Of a stretch of DNA of 64,000 bases, positions 16,509 to 24,011 are shown in pieces. How positions within the stretch are numbered: the stretch's first letter is position 1; the number at the start of each line of letters is the position of its first letter. The DNA lies in assembly GCA_035623985.1 (NCBI GenBank), contig DASPSJ010000079.1, positions 6,464-70,463 of the forward strand. Direction: 5' to 3'. The notes below the pieces were generated by a model. That model was not told the origin of the DNA. It was given only the letters and a program-made list of their open reading frames with translations, and searched no databases. Source of the stretch: DAHUYF01 sp035623985 (lineage in GTDB: Bacteria; Pseudomonadota; Alphaproteobacteria; ATCC43930; CGMCC-115725). The position numbers were made by a program, and so were the translations under genes.

Positions 16509-17294
16509 ATGGATCTCGGTCTTGCCGGCAAGGTCGCGCTCGTCACCGGCGCGAGCCGCGGCATCGGCCGCGCCATCGCCGAGGCGCTGGCGCGCGAGGG
16601 TTGCGACGTGGTGGTGGCGGCGCGCAGCGCCGAGGCGCTGGCGGAGCTTGCCGAGACGCTCGGCCGCGAGACCAACCGGCGGGTGGTGCCCTGCGTCGCC
16701 GACCTGCGCGAGGCGGACGGCGTCGCGCGCGCCGTCGCCACCGCCGAGCAGGAGTTCCGCCGCCTCGACATCCTGGTCAACAACGCCGGCAGCACCCGGC
16801 GCGGCGACGTCTTCGCCTTGAGCGAAGCCGATTGGCGCGAAGGCTTCGCGCTCAAATTCTTCGGCTATGTCCGCATGACGCGGGCCTGCTGGCCGCTGCT
16901 GAAAGCGGCGCGCGGCGCCGTCGTCAACATCATCGGCATCGGCGGACGCACCCCCGGCGCCGCGTTCGCCATCGGCGGCTCGGTCAATGCCGGGCTGCTC
17001 GCCTTCACCAAGACCATGGCGGAGATCGGCATCCGGGACGGCGTGCGCGTCAACGCCATCAATCCCGGCGCGATCGAGACCGACCGGCTGCAGGCGCGCC
17101 TCAAGCGCCACGCCGAGCAGACCGGCCTTGGCCTCGAGGAGGCGCGGCGCGATCTCGCGCGCGAGATGGGGGTCGAGCGCTTCGGCCGGGCGGCGGAGAT
17201 CGCCGACGCCGCGGCGTTTCTTGCCGGCGCACGCGCCCAGTATCTCCAGGGGGCGTTGATCGACATCGACGGCGGCGCGACGCGGACATTATGA
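16509..17294 (+). CDS. SDR-family NAD(P)-dependent oxidoreductase
   Basis: In this 261-residue classical short-chain dehydrogenase the cofactor motif TGASRGIGRAIAEAL lies near residues 13-27 and NNAG near 87-90. The active-site region has IIGIGGRTPGAAFAIGGSVNAGLLAFTK, where the usual catalytic Tyr-x-x-x-Lys position reads S-V-N-A-G. The canonical Tyr and Lys are therefore not both seen, which is an oddity. The C-terminus IDIDGGATRTL is normal. The ATG at 16509 has a GGGAGG site nine bases upstream. It lies ten bases before a GST gene, so the two are probably co-transcribed. The substrate is unknown; the altered active site may mean reduced or different activity. Confidence 0.85.
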   Translation: MDLGLAGKVALVTGASRGIGRAIAEALAREGCDVVVAARSAEALAELAETLGRETNRRVVPCVADLREADGVARAVATAEQEFRRLDILVNNAGSTRRGDVFALSEADWREGFALKFFGYVRMTRACWPLLKAARGAVVNIIGIGGRTPGAAFAIGGSVNAGLLAFTKTMAEIGIRDGVRVNAINPGAIETDRLQARLKRHAEQTGLGLEEARRDLAREMGVERFGRAAEIADAAAFLAGARAQYLQGALIDIDGGATRTL

Positions 17295-17304
17295 GAGGGG
17301 GCCC

Positions 17305-18024
17305 ATGCGCTACGAGCTTTATTACTGGCCGTCGATCCCGGGGCGCGGCGAATTCGTGCGCCTGGCGCTCGAAGAGGCCGGCGCCGACTACGTCGACGCG
17401 GCGCGCCGCAAAGGCGGAATGCAGGCGATGGTCCGCCTGCTCGAAGGCGAGCGCGTCGCGCGCCCGTCCTTCGCGCCGCCCTTCCTCAAAGCCGGAAGGC
17501 TGCTCATCGGCCAGACCGCCAACATCCTGCTCTATCTCGGCGAGCGCCACCGCCTGGCGCCGGCGGAGACGGCGGGGCGGCTCTGGGCGCATCAGCTCCA
17601 GCTTACCATCGCCGATCTCGTTGACGAGGCGCATGACACGCACCATCCCATCGCCAGCAGCCTCTATTACGAGGACCAGCGCCGGGAAGCGAAGCGCCGC
17701 GCCGCCGATTTCCTGGAGAACCGCGCGCCCAAATTCCTCGGCTATTTCGAGCGCGTGCTCGAGCGCAACCTGAAGGGCGAGCGCCATCTCGTCGGCGCGC
17801 GGCTGACCTATCCCGATCTGTCGCTGTTCCAGGTGGTCGCGGGCCTGCGCTACGCCTTCCCGCGTGCGATGGGGCGGCTGGAGCGGCGGCACAGGCGAGT
17901 GATCGCGCTCCACGACCGCGTCGCCGAGCGCCCGCGTATCGCGGCCTATCTCGCATCGCCCCGGCGCCTGCCGTTCAACGAGCAGGGCATCTTCCGGCAC
18001 TATCCGGCGCTCGATGCGTCCTGA
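17305..18024 (+). CDS. Glutathione S-transferase family protein
   Basis: The 239-residue protein starts MRYELYYWPSIPGRGEFVRL, resembling the N-terminus of sigma/alpha-like GSTs with the catalytic Tyr near position 7. The substrate-facing loop and FLKAGRLLIGQTANILLYLGERH contain the glutathione-contacting Gln-Thr (instead of the more common Gln-Ser). The helical C-terminal domain includes GERHLVGARLTYPDLSLFQVVAGL, the GST N-capping region. It is set ten bases after the SDR stop and has a GAGAGGGGG ribosome site. It probably detoxifies electrophiles together with its neighbours; no substrate can be named. Confidence 0.86.
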   Translation: MRYELYYWPSIPGRGEFVRLALEEAGADYVDAARRKGGMQAMVRLLEGERVARPSFAPPFLKAGRLLIGQTANILLYLGERHRLAPAETAGRLWAHQLQLTIADLVDEAHDTHHPIASSLYYEDQRREAKRRAADFLENRAPKFLGYFERVLERNLKGERHLVGARLTYPDLSLFQVVAGLRYAFPRAMGRLERRHRRVIALHDRVAERPRIAAYLASPRRLPFNEQGIFRHYPALDAS

Positions 18025-18137
18025 GCGCGCCGGAACCCGGTAAAGACGGCGCGGCAGGGATTTCCGGCGCCCGGCAGAAATTGCCGCCGGGCCGCGACCG
18101 CGGCGGGGTGGTCCCGCGTTCGACGCCACGCCATCCT

Positions 18138-18155
18138 ACGGCACAAAAATTGCTT
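18138..18155 (+). promoter_or_regulatory. Sigma-54-type promoter
   Basis: The site reads GGCAC, five A, then TTGC: the -24 GG (18140-18141) and the -12 GC (18152-18153) are exactly ten bases apart, as RpoN promoters require. The predicted start of transcription is about 45 bases before the ATG of the small Gln/His-rich gene. No enhancer-binding regulator is in the window. Confidence 0.6.
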
Positions 18156-18210
18156 GCAACAACCATGCAGGTCGCAACGCCTGCACGGCAACAACAAGCA
18201 AGGAGAAATC

Positions 18211-18495
18211 ATGACCGTCAGCAGTGTTTCAAACGCGCAAACCGCCTATCAGCTCTACCTGCAACAGTTGCAGCAGCAGCAGCAGCAGCAGGATCCGTCG
18301 GCGTTGCAGTCGCAGACCGCGACGACGGTGCAGCCCCATCACCACCATCACGGTGGTCATATGGGCGAGAGCCAGCAGGCGGCCGCAAATGCCGGCGCGT
18401 CGAGCCCTTCGGCAGACGCCGTGACGGCAAGCGGAACGGTGGATAATGACGGCGACAGCAACGGGTCGGGCAACCTGCTCAACCTGCTCGCCTAA
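18211..18495 (+). CDS. Small low-complexity Gln/His-rich protein
   Basis: The 94-residue product begins MTVSSVSNAQTAYQLYLQQL and then has seven consecutive Gln (residues 21-27, coded by CAG repeats), five His at 43-47, and a Ser/Ala/Gly/Asn/Asp-rich tail. There is no signal peptide or membrane segment. A perfect AAGGAG ribosome site lies seven bases before the ATG, and a sigma-54-type promoter stands upstream, so the gene is very likely expressed. The family is unknown. The Tyr-Gln-Leu-Tyr N-terminus recurs in small alphaproteobacterial hypotheticals, as far as I recall. It could be a regulatory or metal-binding protein; that is speculation. Confidence 0.75.
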   Translation: MTVSSVSNAQTAYQLYLQQLQQQQQQQDPSALQSQTATTVQPHHHHHGGHMGESQQAAANAGASSPSADAVTASGTVDNDGDSNGSGNLLNLLA

Positions 18496-18636
18496 GACAA
18501 GGACTCACTGCGCGAGCGCCGCTGCCGAAGCGCAGCGGATCGAGCGCGTCCGGCGCCGCCAGAAGGACGGAGCCGGATGTCTCCTCTCCCCCAACCCGGA
18601 TTTCTCACGCCGGCGGCGGCGGCAAGCCGGCGCGTC

Positions 18637-19404
18637 TCAGGTCTGCAGGAAGGACCAGTCGGCGCCCTCCAGAACGAGCGCGGTGAGCCGGCCGCTGGCA
18701 AAGGCGCCGGTGTCGATGCCGATGCGGTTGTGCTGCACGTCGGGACGCTCGGTGATGGTGTGGCCGTGCACGATGATCTTGCCGAACTCGGCGTTCGAGA
18801 ACAGGAACTCGTCGCGGATCCACAACAGATCCTCTTCCTGCTGGCGATCGAGCGGCACGCCCGGGCGCACGCCGGCATGGGCGAAGAGATAGTCGCCCTC
18901 CTCATGCGTGAGCTTGAGGCCGGCGAGAAAGCGGCGGTGGCGCTCGGGCAGCCGGTCGCGGAGCTCCTGCTGCGCGCGCTCGATCTCGCCCTCGCGGCCG
19001 GCGGGCGGCGGCGGGCGGATGCCATAGCTCATCAGCGTCTCGGCGCCGCCATAGAGCATCCAGGAAGGGCCGATGCCGCCATCCGCGAGAAAGCGCAGCA
19101 GGCTGTCCTCGTGATTGCCCTTGAGATGCACCGCGTCGAAGCCGGGCAGGGGCTCGTCGAGCAGCAGGTCGATGACCGCGGGCGAAGCCTCGCCGCGGTC
19201 GATGTAGTCGCCGAGATAGACCACGACCTTGCGCGGCGCCGGGCGGCGCTCGGCGTCCTCGGCGATCAGCCGGTGCAGCCGGCGCAGCAGGTCGGCCCGG
19301 CCGTGGATGTCGCCGACGGCGTAGATGCGGCTGCCTTGCGGAGCTTCGGGCGCCGCCGCTTGCCGCGGCTGAGGCCGCGCGCGAGCGAAAAGACGGGTGA
19401 GCAT
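18637..19404 (-). CDS. Metallophosphoesterase (serine/threonine phosphatase-like)
   Basis: The protein has about 255 residues from the ATG at 19404; a GTG at 19440 would add twelve. All calcineurin-like metal motifs are present: IYAVGDIHGRADLL (D-x-H), VYLGDYIDRGEAS (G-D-x-x-D-R-G), LKGNHEDSLL (G-N-H-E/D), then YLFAHAGVRPG and IIVHGHTITERPDVQHNRIGIDTGA with the late histidines. This pattern is typical of bacterial PPP-type phosphatases and ApaH-like hydrolases. It probably removes phosphate from proteins or from diadenosine-type nucleotides. It is convergent with the Gln-rich gene and divergent from the EAL-like gene. Confidence 0.88.
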   Translation of the reverse strand: MLTRLFARARPQPRQAAAPEAPQGSRIYAVGDIHGRADLLRRLHRLIAEDAERRPAPRKVVVYLGDYIDRGEASPAVIDLLLDEPLPGFDAVHLKGNHEDSLLRFLADGGIGPSWMLYGGAETLMSYGIRPPPPAGREGEIERAQQELRDRLPERHRRFLAGLKLTHEEGDYLFAHAGVRPGVPLDRQQEEDLLWIRDEFLFSNAEFGKIIVHGHTITERPDVQHNRIGIDTGAFASGRLTALVLEGADWSFLQT

Positions 19405-19553
19405 TGGGCGAATATGGGGCGGCGCCGCGCCGAACGCCACCGAGATCCGGCGCCGCCGCCGATTTTAGCCAGCCATTAACCATTCCGTAGGGGTTGGCGA
19501 GGCACCATGGCGGCAAACCCCGGCGACGCCCGGGCATGCGACGACCGGAACCC

Positions 19554-20795
19554 ATGAAGCAGATGATCGACGACCAGGCCGCAAGCATCGAGTCCCTGCT
19601 GCTCGATTACGCCCGGCGGCTCGCCCGCCATCCCGGCGGCCGGCGCGCCATCATCATCCATCTGTCGCGGCTCAGGCCCGACAACCGGCGCGCGCATCAC
19701 ATCCGCATCGCCGCCAACACCTTCGAGGCGCTGGTCAAGCAGTTCGACGGCCAGATTTTCCTGCTGCAGAACGCCGACATCGTCTTCGTCTGCAAGGACG
19801 CCAGCATCGCCGTGATCGACGACGCGATCATGCGGCTGCGCTATCTCTTCGGCGACGATCCGCTCGCCGCCGAGCTCGACGAGAGCGCGCCGGACCGCTT
19901 CGCCACCTGGTGCGATCTCGAGCGCGACTATCAGGAATTCCTGGCGCTGGCCGAGGAGATGTACGAGCGGGAGGTCAAGCGCAAGAAGCGCATCGCCGCC
20001 ATTGCCGGCGACGGCCCGCGCGAGGAGCGCAAGCCGATGGACCCGGCGGCGCTCGCCGAGCTGGTCGGCGCCGTCCAGCGCGCCGACCTCTCCAACGTCC
20101 TGCGCCGCCAGTCGATCTGCGCCATCATGGGCGACGAGGCGCCGAAACCGGTGTTCCGCGAGATCTACATCTCGATCGCGGAGCTGCGCGACGCGATCAT
20201 GCCGAGGCGCGACATCGCCTCGGACCCCTGGCTGTTCCAGCACCTGACGCAGCATCTCGACCGGCGCGTGCTCGCCATGCTGCGCAAGAACGACGAGCAG
20301 GCGCTCGCCCATTCCTACAGCCTCAACCTCAACATCTCGACGCTGCTGTCGCAGGAGTTCCACCAGTTCGACCAGAGCCTGCGCGCCGGGGCGCGCGGCT
20401 CCATCGTCATCGAGCTGCAGAAGGTCGACATCTTCGCCGATCTCGGCGCCTATATCTTCGCGCGCGACTTCCTCAAGGAGCGCGGCTACCGCGTCTGCCT
20501 GGACGGCGTGTCGGAAGTGACGCTCGGCTTCATCGACCGCGAGCGGCTCGGCCTCGACCTCCTCAAGATGTTCTGGACGCCGGACATGGCCGACCCGCTG
20601 CGCAGCGAGCGCACCACCGCCTTCCGCGAGGCGATCGACCGCGCCGGCCGCTCGCGCATCATCCTGGCGCGCTGCGACAGCGAGGACGCCGTCGCCTTCG
20701 GCCGGGCGGCCGGGCTGCGCCTGTTCCAGGGCCGGCATATCGACCGGCTCTTGAGCGCCGCCGCCGCCGCCGGCGCGAAGTCGCGCCCGGGTTGA
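19554..20795 (+). CDS. EAL-like domain protein, catalytically degenerate
   Basis: This 413-residue soluble protein has a C-terminal half resembling the second part of EAL phosphodiesterase domains (IVIELQKVDIFAD, ARDFLKERGYRVCLDGVSEVTLGFIDRERLGLDLLKMFW, then GRAAGLRLFQGRHIDRLL), but no intact EAL motif or metal ligands are visible. The N-terminal half (residues 1-200) includes FEALVKQFDGQIFLLQNADIVFVCKD, which may be a remnant of a nucleotide-cyclase-like fold. It may act as a c-di-GMP receptor or scaffold rather than an enzyme; this is inference. The start is uncertain: ATG 19554 was chosen, with ATG 19536 as an alternative. A glycosyltransferase gene follows after seven bases. Confidence 0.65.
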   Translation: MKQMIDDQAASIESLLLDYARRLARHPGGRRAIIIHLSRLRPDNRRAHHIRIAANTFEALVKQFDGQIFLLQNADIVFVCKDASIAVIDDAIMRLRYLFGDDPLAAELDESAPDRFATWCDLERDYQEFLALAEEMYEREVKRKKRIAAIAGDGPREERKPMDPAALAELVGAVQRADLSNVLRRQSICAIMGDEAPKPVFREIYISIAELRDAIMPRRDIASDPWLFQHLTQHLDRRVLAMLRKNDEQALAHSYSLNLNISTLLSQEFHQFDQSLRAGARGSIVIELQKVDIFADLGAYIFARDFLKERGYRVCLDGVSEVTLGFIDRERLGLDLLKMFWTPDMADPLRSERTTAFREAIDRAGRSRIILARCDSEDAVAFGRAAGLRLFQGRHIDRLLSAAAAAGAKSRPG

Positions 20796-20802
20796 CCGGC
20801 CG

Positions 20803-21966
20803 ATGTCGCCGGCCCGCCGGCCCGCGACGGCGCGGCGCATCCTTTTCCACGCCGAGACCTTCGCGCCGGGCAGCGCCGCCGAGGAGCTGGCGCGGTGGTT
20901 CTGCGCGCGCGGCCACGAGGTAGAGGCGGTCGCCGCCGCCGGCACGCGCGCCGGCGAGTCGGCGGCGTGGTGGAGCACCGAGGAGCACCACGGCATCCGC
21001 ATCACGCGCTGCCCGCGCCGGCGCGCGGCGCTCGAGGGCGGGCTCGGCGCGTCGCTTCAGCATCTCTCCTTCGCGCTGTCGAGCGCGCCGGTGCTGCTGC
21101 GCCGGGCGCGCCGCTTCCGCCCGTCGCTTCTCGCCGCGATCGATCCCGCCGCCGTCCTGCTGCCGGCGCTGCTGCTCGCGGCGCGCCGCGCCGGGGCGCA
21201 GAGCTGGGTGCATGTCAACGAGGCGGGATCGCTCGACTCGGCCTGGTTGCGCCGGATGAACCACGTGTCGCTGGCGGCGCTCGGCGCCGAGCGGCTGCTC
21301 GCGGAGGCCGGCATCGGCGAGGCGCAGCGCCTGGCCCTGCCGCCCTGGGTCGACAGCCGCGCCCTCTTTCCGCTGGCGAGGAGCCCGCTGCGCGACAGCC
21401 TCGGGCTCGCGCCCGACGCCATCGTCGCGCTTTATGCCGGCAGCCTCGAGGAGCGCCAAGGGGTGGAGCGGATGATCGCCGCGGCGCGGCTGCTGCCGGC
21501 CAACGGCGCGGTCGTCCTCGTGCTTGCCGGGCGCGGCGCCTGCTGGCCGATGGTTGCCGCGGCGACGCACGGCCTGCCGTTGCGCCTGCTGCCTTGGCCG
21601 CGCGCCGCCAATCTCAACGCCTTGCTCGGGCTCGCCGACATCCACCTGCTGCCGGCCGGGCTGGCAACGCCCGATCCGCTGTTCCCGGCGAAGCTCCCGG
21701 CGCTGCTGGCGAGCGGCCGACCGGTCCTCGCCGCCGGCGCGGTGCCGGCGGAGCTGGCCGAGACGGTGCTGCCGATGGCGGCGAACGGCGAGGGCCTCGC
21801 CGGCGCCATCGTCGCGCTGGCGGCGCAGCCGCAGGATCGCCGCCGCCGCGGCGCCGCGGCGCGCCGGGCGGCGCAGGACTATCACGACCGGGAGCGCGTC
21901 TTCCGCCGGCTCGAGCGGGCGCTGGGGCTGCAGGCGGCGCCGGCCATCGGCGCGGCGGCCTCCTAG
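20803..21966 (+). CDS. Glycosyltransferase, GT4-like
   Basis: The 387-residue protein has a GT-B fold. An N-terminal half with ILFHAETFAPGSAAEELARWFCARGHEV is followed by a C-terminal half with DAIVALYAGSLEERQGVERMI (sugar-nucleotide domain start), LGLADIHLLPAGLATPDPLFPAKLPALLASGRPVLA (the donor-binding region, with PAKLPALLASGRPV matching family conservation), and a C-terminal helix. It resembles WcaI/colanic-acid-type transferases. The acceptor is unknown, but hldE lies 45 bases downstream, which suggests lipopolysaccharide or exopolysaccharide assembly. The start ATG at 20803 is only seven bases after the previous stop. Confidence 0.82.
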   Translation: MSPARRPATARRILFHAETFAPGSAAEELARWFCARGHEVEAVAAAGTRAGESAAWWSTEEHHGIRITRCPRRRAALEGGLGASLQHLSFALSSAPVLLRRARRFRPSLLAAIDPAAVLLPALLLAARRAGAQSWVHVNEAGSLDSAWLRRMNHVSLAALGAERLLAEAGIGEAQRLALPPWVDSRALFPLARSPLRDSLGLAPDAIVALYAGSLEERQGVERMIAAARLLPANGAVVLVLAGRGACWPMVAAATHGLPLRLLPWPRAANLNALLGLADIHLLPAGLATPDPLFPAKLPALLASGRPVLAAGAVPAELAETVLPMAANGEGLAGAIVALAAQPQDRRRRGAAARRAAQDYHDRERVFRRLERALGLQAAPAIGAAAS

Positions 21967-22011
21967 CCCGCCTCTTGCCTTAAGCACCCTCGCGGCTTAA
22001 GACCAGCCCCC

Positions 22012-23469
22012 ATGTCGGACAGCGACCTCATCCCGCTCGTCGAGGCGTTGACGCAGTCGCGCGTGCTGTGCGTCGGCGACGTGATGCTCGATCATTACGT
22101 CCATGGCCGGGTCGAGCGCGTCTCGCCCGAGGCGCCGATCCCGGTGCTGCGCATCGAGCGCGAGAGCCGCAAGCTCGGCGGCGCCGGCAACGTGCTGAGC
22201 AATTTGCACGCCATCGGCGCGCAGGGCTGCTTCGTCTCGGTGACTGGCGCCGACGCGGCCGGGCGCGAGGTGGGCAAGCTGGTGGCCGGATTGGGCGGCA
22301 TCGAGGCGCATGTGCTGAGCGAGCGCGGCCGCACGACGACGATCAAGACGCGCTACATCGCCGAGACGCAGCAGATGCTGCGCGCCGACCGCGAGGAGTG
22401 GGCGCCGCTCAAGGGCAGCCTGCGCGAGGATTTCCGGCGCATGGTCGAAGAGGTGCTGCCGCATTACCAGGTCACGGTGCTGTCCGACTACGCCAAGGGC
22501 GTGCTGGCCGACGGCCTCGCCGCGGAGCTCATCGCCGCCGCGCGCGCGGCCGGCCATCGCGTGGTGGTCGACCCCAAGGGCAGGGATTACGGCGCCTATC
22601 GCGGCGCCAGCGTGCTGAAGCCCAACCGGCGCGAGCTCGGCGAGGCGACGAAACGGTCGGTCGGCAGCGAGGCGGAGGTCATCGCGGCGGCGCGGGCGCT
22701 GATCGGCGAGCACGGCTTCGGCGCGGTGCTGGTGTCGCTGAGCCAGGACGGCATGCTGCTGGTCGAGGACTCCGGAGCGACCGCCAGGCTCGCCGCCGCG
22801 GCGCGCGAGGTCTATGACGTCTCCGGCGCCGGCGACACGGTGGTCGCGGTGCTGGCGGCGGCGCTCGCCGCGGGCGCGCCGATGCTCGAGGCGGCGCGGC
22901 TCGCCAATGTCGCCGCCGGCATCGTCGTCGGCAAGGTCGGCACCGCCGTGGTGCATGCCAACGAGCTGATCGAGACCCTGGTGGACCGCGACACGCTCGC
23001 CCAGCGCAAGGCGCTGCCGCTGGCGCTGGCGCTCGACCATGTCGCGCGCTGGCGGCGCAACCGGCTGCGCATCGGCTTCACCAACGGCTGCTTCGACCTG
23101 CTGCATCCCGGCCACGTGGCGCTGCTGTCGCAGGCGCGCGCGCAGTGCGACCGGCTGGTGGTCGGGCTCAACAGCGACGCCTCGGTCGGCCGCCTCAAGG
23201 GGCCGGGCCGGCCGGTGCAGAACGAGCAGGCGCGCGCCGCCGTGCTCGGCTCGCTCGCCTCGGTCGATCTCGTCGTGGTGTTCGAGGAGGACACGCCGCT
23301 CACTCTCATCGCCGAGCTCAAGCCCGACGTGCTGGTCAAGGGCGCCGATTACCGCCGCGACCAGGTGGTCGGCGCCGACCTCGTCGAGAGCTATGGCGGC
23401 AAGGTGGTGCTGGCGCCGCTGCTCCCGGGCTTCAGCACGACCGCGACGATCGCGCGGCTGGCGAGGTGA
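22012..23469 (+). CDS. hldE: Bifunctional heptose-7-phosphate kinase / ADP-heptose synthase HldE
   Basis: The 485-residue protein consists of a ribokinase-like domain (residues 1 to about 320) with DVMLDHYVHGRVERVSPEAP and the catalytic GAGDTVVAVLAAAL, followed by a nucleotidyltransferase domain with GFTNGCFDLLHPGHVALL (HPGH), RLKGPGRPVQNEQARA and VKGADYRRDQVVGAD. It phosphorylates heptose 7-phosphate and then adenylates the resulting heptose 1-phosphate, supplying ADP-heptose for lipopolysaccharide core in the cytoplasm. Length and domain order match E. coli HldE. It ends next to a palindromic repeat shared with the 58.7 kb region. Confidence 0.96.
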   Translation: MSDSDLIPLVEALTQSRVLCVGDVMLDHYVHGRVERVSPEAPIPVLRIERESRKLGGAGNVLSNLHAIGAQGCFVSVTGADAAGREVGKLVAGLGGIEAHVLSERGRTTTIKTRYIAETQQMLRADREEWAPLKGSLREDFRRMVEEVLPHYQVTVLSDYAKGVLADGLAAELIAAARAAGHRVVVDPKGRDYGAYRGASVLKPNRRELGEATKRSVGSEAEVIAAARALIGEHGFGAVLVSLSQDGMLLVEDSGATARLAAAAREVYDVSGAGDTVVAVLAAALAAGAPMLEAARLANVAAGIVVGKVGTAVVHANELIETLVDRDTLAQRKALPLALALDHVARWRRNRLRIGFTNGCFDLLHPGHVALLSQARAQCDRLVVGLNSDASVGRLKGPGRPVQNEQARAAVLGSLASVDLVVVFEEDTPLTLIAELKPDVLVKGADYRRDQVVGADLVESYGGKVVLAPLLPGFSTTATIARLAR

Positions 23470-23475
23470 GAAGGA

Positions 23476-23532
23476 AGTTGTCAGTTGTCAGTCGTCAGTC
23501 GTCAGTTGACTGAGAACTGAGAACTGACGACT
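23476..23532. repeat. GTCAGT-type palindromic repeat between convergent genes
   Basis: A tandem series of GTCAGTT/GTCAGTC units is followed by inverted copies (GAACTGA). The arms GTCGTCAGTT (23498-23507) and AACTGACGAC (23522-23531) pair perfectly over ten bases. It fills the gap between hldE and mmcB, whose 3' ends face each other. A related TCAGCC/GGCTGA palindrome occurs between ada and dps at 58.7 kb. Confidence 0.7.
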
Positions 23533-23534
23533 CT

Positions 23535-23987
23535 TCATTGTCCCAGCTCCGGATCATCGATGTCGGGATCGTGCAGGCGGCGCAGCCGGCCGGCGGCAAG
23601 CGCGGCAAAGCGCAGCAGCATCGCGCGCCGGCGCGCCGCGGCCAGCGGCGCCGCGAGACCTTCGCGCAAGATCGCGGCGCCGAAGGCGTCGGCCACGATC
23701 AGGCCGCACTCCCCGGGGACGAGATCCTGCGGAAACGCGCCGGGCACGGCAAAGTAGAGGCGGTCGCAGAATGCCCGGTACTCCGGCCACTTACGGTCGC
23801 TCCTGAAATCGGCCACGGAGGATTTTATCTCGACGATGACGAACTCTCCATCCCGTCCCAGCGCCAGCACGTCGGCGCGCCGGCCGTTGGCGAGCGAGAC
23901 CTCCGACAAAGTGGCGAAACCGCGATGGGCGAGGGCACGGCAGACGCCGCGGCAGAGCTCCCGGGGAAATTCGCGTGAATCCGACAT
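23535..23987 (-). CDS. mmcB: MmcB-family DNA repair protein
   Basis: In this 150-residue protein the family signature is clear: LSEVSLANGRRADVLALGRDGEFVIVEIKSSVADFRSDRKWPEYRAFCDRLYFAV, a PD-(D/E)xK-like nuclease core with Asp in ADV and Glu in VEIKSS. Members are restricted mainly to Alphaproteobacteria; in Caulobacter the gene contributes to survival after mitomycin C damage. The ATG at 23987 is divergent from an ABC transporter gene only 24 bases away, so both promoters share a very small region. The C-terminal DIDDPELGQ is normal for the family. Confidence 0.9.
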   Translation of the reverse strand: MSDSREFPRELCRGVCRALAHRGFATLSEVSLANGRRADVLALGRDGEFVIVEIKSSVADFRSDRKWPEYRAFCDRLYFAVPGAFPQDLVPGECGLIVADAFGAAILREGLAAPLAAARRRAMLLRFAALAAGRLRRLHDPDIDDPELGQ

Positions 23988-24011
23988 GACCGAGCTTGAG
24001 GAGTGTCCGCG

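Noticed and set aside
18211..18495. CRISPR array suggested by short repeats
   Set aside because: The repeats are CAG codons of one protein, with no spacers. No other regularly spaced repeats were seen in the window.
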